From JBNLAN01 sp050302175 (lineage in GTDB: Bacteria; Pseudomonadota; Zetaproteobacteria; Mariprofundales; Mariprofundaceae), in NCBI GenBank assembly GCA_050302175.1, contig JBNLAN010000022.1:62001-126000 (forward strand): a stretch of 64,000 nucleotides of DNA, written 5' to 3'. Numbering within the stretch: the stretch's first letter is position 1; each line of letters begins with the position of its first letter. Positions 8,193 through 16,300 of this stretch are shown piece by piece. Position numbers and translations under genes: made by a program. The notes under the pieces were generated by a model. The model worked only from the letters and a program-made list of their open reading frames with translations, did not search any database and was not told where the DNA came from.

Positions 8193-9510
8193 TCATACCG
8201 AGTCGCTGCGCCTCAGCAACAAACCCCGGAAATGAAGTGGCAATGGTCTCAGCACCATGGATACGAAGCTCCGAATCGGCCCTTTGTGCCGCCACTGCCA
8301 TAGCCATGGCGATACGATGATCGCCATGCGCATCGATGTCGGCACCCCCACGCAACTGCTGCTGTCCACGAATACGGGCTCCATCCTGAGTCTCCCGGAT
8401 ATCCACACCACACGCCGACAGCGCCCTCGCCATACTGGCTATACGGTCACTCTCTTTAACACGAAGCTCTTCCGCACCCTCCAGCACAAACTCACCATCC
8501 GACAGGCTTGCGGCTACAAATAGCACCGGAAACTCATCAATAGCATCGGGCACATCATCTGAATTGACTGTAATTGAGTGAAGAGAGCCTGCGTGCACAG
8601 AAATATCCGCCACTCTCTCCTCGCCAACCAGACTCTCCTGCTCAAGGGCAAGACTCGCCTGCATACCATTCATAATACGGCGCCAGCCATCGCGCCGGGC
8701 ATTAATACCGACCCCCTTCAGACAAACCTCGGATCCCGGAATCAGGCTTGCCGCCACGGCAAAAAAGGTGGCCGAAGATGGATCGGCAGGAATATGTACA
8801 GGCTGCGATGGCGCGGTCAGCTTGCCGGCTGGAATCAGATGAATCACTCCATCCGCATCCACTGTCACCGGCTGCCCAAACAGTGGTAGCATACGCTCAG
8901 TGTGATCACGCGTCGGTTTCGGCTCACGCACAGTGGTTTCGCCATCGGCATAAAGCCCGGCCAGCAGCACGCATGATTTTACCTGCGCACTGGCCACCGG
9001 CGATTCATAGCGCATCGCTTTCAGTGAACCGCCACGAATGGTGATGGGCAGTAAATTTCCGCCATCATCGCCTTCGACCTGTGCCCCCATTACACGTATC
9101 GGATCAACCACTCGCTTCATCGGCCTTTTCCGAAGTGAATCATCACCACTCAGTGTGCTGGCAAAGGATTGTCCGGCCAGCACCCCACTCATCAGACGCA
9201 CGCAGGTGCCAGAGTTGCCTGCATCGAGCACTTTTTGTGGTGCTTTCAGGCCATGCAGCCCAACGCCATGCACACGCAGCGAAGTCTTTATATCGTTGAG
9301 CCACTCAATCTGCACACCCATATCGACGAACATTTGTGCCGTGGCCAGATTATCCTCGCCCGGCAGAAATCCGTGAATTTCAGTAATGCCGTCAGCCAAT
9401 GACGCCAGCATTACGGCGCGATGCGACATCGATTTATCTCCCGGTGGCGTCAGTTCCCCGGAAAGAGGGCCTTTGGCCGGCCCGGCAATCAGGGTTCTGG
9501 AGGCGCTCAC
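8176..9510 (-). CDS. aroA: EPSP synthase (3-phosphoshikimate 1-carboxyvinyltransferase), class II type
   Basis: Joins shikimate-3-phosphate and PEP, the sixth step of the shikimate pathway. It shows PPGDKSMSHR near the N-terminus, GNSGTCVRLMSG, SAQVKSC and TRDHTERM. The GDKS, SAQxK and RxHxE motifs are those used to define class II (CP4-like) enzymes rather than E. coli-type class I. The fourth class II motif (N-x-T-R) is only NARR here. I chose the GTG at 9510 because it overlaps the tyrA stop (GTGA) and has GGTGG upstream; an ATG at 9537 would lie 31 bases inside tyrA. 444 residues. Confidence 0.95.
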   Translation of the reverse strand: MSASRTLIAGPAKGPLSGELTPPGDKSMSHRAVMLASLADGITEIHGFLPGEDNLATAQMFVDMGVQIEWLNDIKTSLRVHGVGLHGLKAPQKVLDAGNSGTCVRLMSGVLAGQSFASTLSGDDSLRKRPMKRVVDPIRVMGAQVEGDDGGNLLPITIRGGSLKAMRYESPVASAQVKSCVLLAGLYADGETTVREPKPTRDHTERMLPLFGQPVTVDADGVIHLIPAGKLTAPSQPVHIPADPSSATFFAVAASLIPGSEVCLKGVGINARRDGWRRIMNGMQASLALEQESLVGEERVADISVHAGSLHSITVNSDDVPDAIDEFPVLFVAASLSDGEFVLEGAEELRVKESDRIASMARALSACGVDIRETQDGARIRGQQQLRGGADIDAHGDHRIAMAMAVAAQRADSELRIHGAETIATSFPGFVAEAQRLGMNVRWA

Positions 9511-10391
9511 AGCGAGCCACCGTGGGTTTTCAACCACTCATCCCGTGCCTGCTTGGCCGATTTAAACTCATTGAGCAGCGCTTCTGCATCCGAGTCCTGC
9601 AACATTGTGCGCATGGCATCGAGCTCGCTTTGCAGCAGGCCCAGCTTTTCGAGTACAGCCTGTCGATTGGTCATCACGATATCACGCCACATCTCGGGTG
9701 ATGAAGAGGCGATGCGGCTGAAATCGCGGAATCCGCCAGCGGCAAAACGGAACGGGTCATGTTTTCCGGTGCCCACCTTGCGCACAGTATTCACCAGACC
9801 ATAGGCGAGCAGATGTGGCAGATGGCTTACTGCTGCCAGAAAGTCATCATGCTCATTTGCCGGCATCTCGCATAAACGGCTGCCAGTTGCCTTCCACATC
9901 TGCTGGACAAGCTGCAAAGCATCCTCATCCGTCTCGGGCAAAGGGGTCAGCACGCATAAGCGATCTTTGAAGAGTTCAGCAAAAGAGGCTTCCACTCCCG
10001 ATTTCTCGGTGCCCGCAATGGGATGCGCTGGCACGAAACGGGCAAGCGACTTGAAATGCTTGCCTGCCGCCTCCAGCACACACTGCTTGGTGCTTCCGGC
10101 GTCGGTCACCACTGCACTCTCCGGCAAGTGCCCGGCAATTTCTGCAAAAATCGCGTCGTAGCTACCCACGGGTGTCGCCAGCAGTACAATATCGGCATCG
10201 GAAACCGCAGCGGCAGCATCCGTCGTCCAGTGGTCAACCACATTCAACTCTTCGGCACGTTGCAAGTTTTTCACATTACGCCCGACCCCGGTCACACGCG
10301 ATACGAAGCCGGATGCACGCAGTGCGCGCGCCACCGAACCGCCAATCAGGCCAACGCCAATCACTACCAGATGCGGTTTGCTTGCGTTCAA
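9507..10391 (-). CDS. tyrA: Prephenate dehydrogenase (or arogenate dehydrogenase)
   Basis: A 294-residue NAD(P)-dependent dehydrogenase that makes 4-hydroxyphenylpyruvate (or tyrosine from arogenate). The dinucleotide-binding motif GVGLIGGSVARAL starts at about residue 13 and the catalytic-region HPIAGTEKSGVEA lies near 125. There is no chorismate mutase domain and no C-terminal ACT domain. It uses a TTG start at 10391 with AAGGAG about eight bases upstream, inside the end of hisC; no ATG lies before the nucleotide-binding motif. It sits between hisC and aroA. Prephenate versus arogenate specificity cannot be decided by eye. Confidence 0.94.
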   Translation of the reverse strand: MNASKPHLVVIGVGLIGGSVARALRASGFVSRVTGVGRNVKNLQRAEELNVVDHWTTDAAAAVSDADIVLLATPVGSYDAIFAEIAGHLPESAVVTDAGSTKQCVLEAAGKHFKSLARFVPAHPIAGTEKSGVEASFAELFKDRLCVLTPLPETDEDALQLVQQMWKATGSRLCEMPANEHDDFLAAVSHLPHLLAYGLVNTVRKVGTGKHDPFRFAAGGFRDFSRIASSSPEMWRDIVMTNRQAVLEKLGLLQSELDAMRTMLQDSDAEALLNEFKSAKQARDEWLKTHGGSL

Positions 10392-10392
10392 A

Positions 10393-11490
10393 TCACGGCT
10401 CCTTCGCCAAAATCTCCGTCATGGCAACGATCAGCTTATCGTTCTCGGTCGGTGTACCAACGGTGATGCGCAGGTAGTCGCCCATACCATAAGGCTGCAA
10501 CGGGCGGGGAATAATGCCGCGCTGCTCCAGTTCACGCAAAAGCCAATCGCTTTGTGCGTGCCGGATCAGCACAAAATTGCCAGCACTCTCTCCGGCCAGC
10601 AGCCCTTTTTCAGCGAGGAAAGTCTCCAACCGGCCTCGCTCTGAAATGGTTCTTTCGGCGGCTTGCCTCACCCACGCATCATCCTCCAGTGCCGCAATCG
10701 CAGCATATTGCGACAACAGACCGGTGTTAAAAGGCGGGCGAAAACGATTCACGACTCCAAAGATATCGGGATCAGCCACTCCATAACCGATACGGCAGCC
10801 AGCCAGGCCATAGGCCTTGGAGAAGGTACGGCAGATAATCAGCCCCGGATGGGTAAGCGAGCAATCTCGCAAAGAGTCATCCATGAATTCATAATAGGCC
10901 TCATCCAGCAGCACAACTACATTGGATGGAATACGATCCAGCAATTTCTGAATCGCGGAATAAGCATGCACGCTGCCGGTCGGGTTGTTCGGATTAGCAA
11001 TACAGAGCACCTTGGTTTTGTCACTCACCGCCGCAGCCATGCCTTCGAGATCGTGCGAAAGCCCATCGTTCTCGGGCACCGCCACTGCTACGGCTCCCGC
11101 TGCACGTGCATACAGCGGATACATGATGAAGCCACGGGCTGAGTAGACCACCTCATCCTCAGAACCTGCAAAGGTGCGAATCACCAGCTCCAGCACTTCA
11201 CTCGAACCACTACCAACCAGAATATGAGCCGGTGTTACACCATGCTTCTTGGCCAGCCTCTGCTTTAACTGTTGCGCATCCCCATCAGGATAACGCGCCA
11301 ATCCTTGCGCCTGCTTACCAATCGCAGCCACCGCTTTTGGAGGAGAGCCGAACGGGTTTTCATTGGAAGCAAGTTTGATGGCTTCCGTGATTCCCTGTTC
11401 AGCCAGCAATACATCAAGTGGTTTCCCGGGCACGTAGGGAAAAAGTTGCTTTGACTGCGGCACAGCCCGCAGCATCCAGTCGATGGTCAT
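10393..11490 (-). CDS. hisC: Histidinol-phosphate aminotransferase family enzyme
   Basis: A 365-residue PLP-dependent class I/II aminotransferase. SNENPFGSPP opens the domain, IANPNNPTGS binds PLP, LLDEAYYEF follows, and the Schiff-base lysine is in RTFSKAYGLAGCRIGY. It transaminates imidazole-acetol phosphate in histidine synthesis. In this pheA-hisC-tyrA-aroA context it is also expected to act on phenylpyruvate and hydroxyphenylpyruvate, as HisC-beta enzymes do; that part is inference from context. Start: the ATG at 11490 is preferred over the adjacent GTG at 11493. Confidence 0.93.
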   Translation of the reverse strand: MTIDWMLRAVPQSKQLFPYVPGKPLDVLLAEQGITEAIKLASNENPFGSPPKAVAAIGKQAQGLARYPDGDAQQLKQRLAKKHGVTPAHILVGSGSSEVLELVIRTFAGSEDEVVYSARGFIMYPLYARAAGAVAVAVPENDGLSHDLEGMAAAVSDKTKVLCIANPNNPTGSVHAYSAIQKLLDRIPSNVVVLLDEAYYEFMDDSLRDCSLTHPGLIICRTFSKAYGLAGCRIGYGVADPDIFGVVNRFRPPFNTGLLSQYAAIAALEDDAWVRQAAERTISERGRLETFLAEKGLLAGESAGNFVLIRHAQSDWLLRELEQRGIIPRPLQPYGMGDYLRITVGTPTENDKLIVAMTEILAKEP

Positions 11491-11534
11491 CACTTCACTC
11501 TCTTGCTAACAGATTTTATGTACGCAGCCCCAAT

Positions 11535-12701
11535 CTAGAGGCTGCGTGACACAGGGTAGGATCCGAGCACCTTCAAAAAGGCATCCGGCATGGCGCCGAT
11601 CTCTGCCAGCGCCTCTGCCACCTGCGCATCATCGCGATGCCCCAATAGATCGGCAAAAAATACGTATTCCCATAGCTTCTTCTTGCTAGGCCGTGACTCA
11701 ATACGACTCAAACCGATACCGCGGGAAGAGAAGTGCGACAGCAGACTCTGAAGCGCGCCGGGTTTATCGCGCACGCTCATCACCACAGAAGTCTTATCCT
11801 CACCGGAGGGCAAAGCATCGTGACTGCCGATGACCAGAAAGCGCGTGGTGTTATCATGATGATCCTCGATGTTTTTCTGCAGGATCGGCATCTCGGTCTG
11901 CTCAAGAATCGAATACGGCCCAATGGCAGCAGCATGTTTCGGATCAATTCCCGACATCTTGGCAGCCGAAGCATCGCTGCTGGCCTCGATAATCTTTTTG
12001 ACAGCTGCCACAGTGGATGCAACCTCCTGCAGCTCGGCTGTCGGGAGATTCTGCTGCAACCAATGTTTGCACTGCGCCAGCGGCTGGGGATGCGACAATA
12101 CCAGGCGAATATCCTCCAGCTTCTTGGCATAGGAGAAGAGATGCGCATGAATACTCAGCATCACTTCAGCGCAGATATAGACATCGCGCTCATGATCGGC
12201 GAACAGATCCAGCGTATGCGTCACCGCACCTTCAAAGGCATTCTCAACCGGCACCACACCATAGGTAGCACGCCCCGCTTCCACCGCATCGAATACGGCT
12301 TCGATATTTTTGCAGGCGAGATAACCGGCGGAAGAGCCGAACTGCCTGGTGGCTGCTGCATGCGAATAGGTGCCATCCGGCCCCAGATAAGCGATGGTCA
12401 TCGGATGCTCGAGTGAAAGGCAGGCGCCAATGATTTCGCGATAGATGCCGTGAATCGCCTCATCCGGGATTTTGCGCACATGCGCCTCACCAGCATGCGC
12501 GGCATTTTTTTCAAGCAGGCGACGAATGATCTTTGCTTCACGGCTCGGTACATAGAATGGCGCATCACCTTGTCCGTGTTTGTGCTCTCCCACCTGCGTT
12601 GCCAGAGATGCCCGCTGCTGAATCAGGGCAAGAATCTCATCATCCACCGCATCAATACGCTGGCGAAGTTCCTGCAAAATTGCTTTGTCGTTGCTGCTCA
12701 T
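11535..12701 (-). CDS. pheA: Bifunctional chorismate mutase/prephenate dehydratase
   Basis: A 388-residue fusion enzyme of phenylalanine synthesis. Chorismate mutase (about residues 5-90) has LRQRIDAVDDEILALI; prephenate dehydratase (about 98-280) has YLGPDGTYSHAAA, PVENAFEGAV and NTTRFLVIG; and a C-terminal ACT domain (about 290-375) has KPGALQSLL and the ESRPSKKKLWEYVF phenylalanine-binding segment, which implies feedback inhibition by phenylalanine. I chose the ATG at 12701 because the chorismate mutase family starts close to it; the longer frame from 12731 adds a Cys-rich stretch unlike the family. First aromatic gene of the cluster, 78 bases after the upstream exported-protein gene. Confidence 0.95.
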   Translation of the reverse strand: MSSNDKAILQELRQRIDAVDDEILALIQQRASLATQVGEHKHGQGDAPFYVPSREAKIIRRLLEKNAAHAGEAHVRKIPDEAIHGIYREIIGACLSLEHPMTIAYLGPDGTYSHAAATRQFGSSAGYLACKNIEAVFDAVEAGRATYGVVPVENAFEGAVTHTLDLFADHERDVYICAEVMLSIHAHLFSYAKKLEDIRLVLSHPQPLAQCKHWLQQNLPTAELQEVASTVAAVKKIIEASSDASAAKMSGIDPKHAAAIGPYSILEQTEMPILQKNIEDHHDNTTRFLVIGSHDALPSGEDKTSVVMSVRDKPGALQSLLSHFSSRGIGLSRIESRPSKKKLWEYVFFADLLGHRDDAQVAEALAEIGAMPDAFLKVLGSYPVSRSL

Positions 12702-12779
12702 AGGCGGCTCAAGATAGCAGCAGCAACGCACTCATTCCATATTCTTCAACACCATTGCTCAGAGTAGGCAACTTCGCAC

Positions 12780-13358
12780 TCACTTTTTGGAGAGTTGACG
12801 CTTCACATCCTCCGCCATGGGGTGATCCGGATACTCCGCCACAAACTTATTCAAAAATTTCTTGCTTTCGCTGCTATTGCCCGCTGCCTGCTGACATACG
12901 CCCAACGCCAGCGTGTAGCTGGCTTTCATCGATTTGTGTTTGGTATCATCAAGCAACTTATCCAAAGCCTTAATCCCTTCTGCTGCCTGCCCCGACTCGC
13001 ACTTGGCCTGCGCCGCCTCATAGGCACGCATCTCCTCCCACAAGCTTTCATCGTCGGCAAAATCGTCAGCCCAGTAAGGGTTAAGCGCACTCTCCGTCGC
13101 CTCACTTCCGCGCACACCCATCACAGCCGTTGTCTGGCTGGAGTTCACACCATTGTTCTGCCTTGGCATAATCTTACGCAACTGCCCCCAGATATTGGAA
13201 AAAAAATCATCCGACTTCTTCACCACAATTTTCTCAGGAGCCCGCTTGGACTGCTCTGCCGTCGCGGGCTGTTTTGTTGCACTATCAACCCCCTCTGCCG
13301 CCATCGCGCCACACGTAAACCCGGTTAACATCACCAGCATCATTATCATCCACCGCAT
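12780..13358 (-). CDS. Small exported protein with a TPR-like C-terminal region, function unknown
   Basis: A 192-residue protein with a clear signal peptide (hydrophobic run IMMLVMLTGFTCGAMA, then AEGVD), a Lys/Ser-rich linker, and a C-terminal helical region with TPR character (YEAAQAKCESGQ, ASYTLALGVCQQAAG, FVAEYPDHPMAEDV). The last part resembles the repeat of YbgF/BamD-type periplasmic TPR proteins. AGGAGG lies five bases before the second of two tandem ATGs (13358), so I chose that one. It begins ten bases after the giant TPR protein's stop and is probably cotranscribed with it; the two may act together in the periplasm. I do not recognise the family. Confidence 0.75.
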   Translation of the reverse strand: MRWMIMMLVMLTGFTCGAMAAEGVDSATKQPATAEQSKRAPEKIVVKKSDDFFSNIWGQLRKIMPRQNNGVNSSQTTAVMGVRGSEATESALNPYWADDFADDESLWEEMRAYEAAQAKCESGQAAEGIKALDKLLDDTKHKSMKASYTLALGVCQQAAGNSSESKKFLNKFVAEYPDHPMAEDVKRQLSKK

Positions 13359-13367
13359 CATCGCCTC

Positions 13368-16300
13368 CTATTTCGACAGCAATGCCGCAAAATGCGCATA
13401 TCGCTCGCCGACTTTTTTATCCTGCCTGACCGCAGCATTAAATGCCTCGGTTGCCTTGAGCACATCGCCACGCTTGTAATAAACCATGGCGATATTCACC
13501 CGCATATCTGCATTCTTCGGCTCCAGCGTCACAGCCTTCTCATACTGCTGCAGCGCCAGATCATACTTCCCATCCAGATAATAGATGTTACCGAGGTTGT
13601 TGACCGCCTGTGCCGAACGAGGCTTGCCATCCAGCACCTTTTTCAGCTCCGTTTCCGCCAGTTCATAAACCCCGTTCTGTGCGTACACAATTGCAAGTTT
13701 GATCCGCGCTTCATCATCCTTCGGATTGAGTTGCAGCATGGTCACATAAGGAAGCGACTGGCGCTCCAGCGCCTTGGCCGAAATAATCGACCACTCACGC
13801 TTCAATCCCGGCACCACCTGAGCCTTGTCAGGCAGATCAATGTTGCGAGAAGCCGGGGGCAGCGTCACCGGCGCATAACCCTTCCATGCATCCTCCATAT
13901 AGACCGCTTTCAATTTATTGCTTGCCGAGTATTTGCGATATTTACGTGCGCCCTCCACCCACGCCTCAGAAAATGAGGTCGCGATCAGGGTCGCCTCAAT
14001 CGGAATCCAGACCTTTCCCTTATGCAGCACCAACAGTTCATCATTCAGACTGAGCGTATCTCTTGCCTCAGCAGGAACCTGCGTATTGAACATCAGCAGA
14101 AGATGTCCGGGAACATCGAGCAGTGCTGTCTCAATTCCGAGACTTTCAAAAGCCGACGCAAGCAGCACCGACAAATCATCGCAATCGCCACTACGCAGCA
14201 TCAGTGTTTCGCGCGGAAACTGCACCGTATCGACACGGCTCGCTTCCAGTTTGGAATAGGGATTGTTCGGGTCCACCTGATACTTCATCCCCGAAGCCGA
14301 CAGCACCTGAAACAGCGTCATCGCCTGCGCTACCTGCGAATTCAGCGGCCCCGATTTCGGCTGGTATTGATTGATCGCCTGCCGGGCAAAAACCTTGAGC
14401 GGCTCGTCTTTCGGCGTCACGAATGCGCCGACCATATCGATATTCGCCCACAACATTGCGTTCTTGCCATAAATCACCAAGGGCTGGGTGAGCTGGCTCT
14501 GCTGCTCCCGCCCGAGTGAAAAATAGCTCGCAACGACCTCGGTCTGCACACCAGTCTCCTCATCAATACTCAGGATATTATTGTTAAACGACGCTTTCAG
14601 TTTCACCTCAATGCTTTGGTTTGCAGGCACTGATGGCACCGTCGTCGTGGTCGGAAAATCCATGTACCCCTTAATCTGGAAACTCACTTTCACATTCTCG
14701 AATGTTACACCCGAGGCATTACGCAGGCGTACGCTACCAATAGGGGTATTGGCATACTGCTTGTAAGCAGCGGAAAATACCTTTTCAAAGGCCAGTCCTT
14801 CCATCACGATGCCTGCTGCCTTGCCACCCTGGCTTGAAGCAGTTTTTTTCTGCAGGTAGGCGTAATTGAGCCGCTGCCGGTATTCGGTAGCATCTCCGCT
14901 CAACTCCACCGCCTTGGTCAAATGTTCAATCGCCGGATCGTAAATCTGCCGAGCCAGATACATTTCACCGAGCAATGCCAGTGGCGCGGGATTTTTCGGA
15001 GCCAGCGACACGGCCTGTTCGGCGTGTTTTTGCGCCAGATCATAGAGCTGGTTAAGCATGTAGGTTTCGGCGAACTGCATGTGCAAGGTAGCGTTAGTAG
15101 GCTCAAGTTTTAGTGCCGATTTCAGATAGTCTACCGCTTCGCTGACATGGGCCTCACCCGCTTCGATTTTTGCCATCAGCATGTAGATACGCGCATTCTT
15201 GCCATTGATGGAAAGCGCTACCTTGCCCGCCTTTTCGGCTTCGGCATAATCGCCAGCCTCCTGCGCCGCCTTCGCAAGACCATATTGCGCGTCGAAGTTC
15301 CGTGGCTCAATGGTAACCGCCTGTGCAAAATGAGTGCGGGCGCAGGCGTGATCGGCGAGCTTTGCGCATACCGTCGCCAGCTTGAACTGCGATTCAAATG
15401 ATAATGGATCGGCCTGCACTGCCTGCTCCAGCGCCGTTTTCCGCCCCTCGATATTGCCCGACTTTTCATATGCGCGGTCAAGCGCCTGCCAAACATAAAC
15501 ACCCGCATATTTCGACTTTCCTGCCTGAGCCAGATAGATCAGTGTCTGTTCGGTCTTGCCCTCAGCAAAAGCAATTTCACCAAGAATATAGTTCGCAGCA
15601 CCCTCATCCAGAGAAGAGAGCTCCAGCGCCAGTTGGCGTGCACCTTTTATATTTTTTTGCTCAAGATACATGCGAGCAAGCTGCAAGCGTGGCACAACCC
15701 CGGAAGCATCGAGAGACATAGCCTTTCGATAACACTGTTCTGCATCCTTCTTGATTCCCAGCTTGTGATAAGTCGCGGCAAGAGCCATCCAGGTCCCGGC
15801 ATCTTTGCCAGCAAGCTGCACGGCTTTCTGCAGTTCCGCAGCACGTTTATCGCCAGCACCGAGCGCCTGGTACGCCATAGCAAGCTCAAGATGCCAGACG
15901 CTATTTCCCGGTTCGAGTTTGGTCGATTTCTCAAGGCACTGCACCCCGCCCAGCACATCGCCCAGCTTCAGTAATGCCTCTGCGCAAAGGCTATAACTCT
16001 TTGCATCGGCAAGCCCCGACTTCTCGGCTTCAAGAATGATGTTACGTGCTGTCAGCCATTGATTGCCTTGCAACAATGCCTCTGCATGCAGATTGTAGGC
16101 TTTGGTTTGATAGCCCGGAATCTCCGCCAGCTTCCGGAAATGTTGTACAGCCTCATCCGCCGCATCCAGACGAATCAAACCACGCCCCAGATGCTCAAGC
16201 GCACCAGGATGATTTGGATTTTTGTCCAGAATGGCACGAAAAGCATCATTGCTCTTCTGATAATCGCCACTGGCAAACAGACGTAACGCCTCAGAAAACG

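Noticed and set aside
12702..12779. Phenylalanine attenuator leader upstream of pheA
   Set aside because: The short frames in the gap contain no run of Phe codons and no terminator/antiterminator stem pair is visible.
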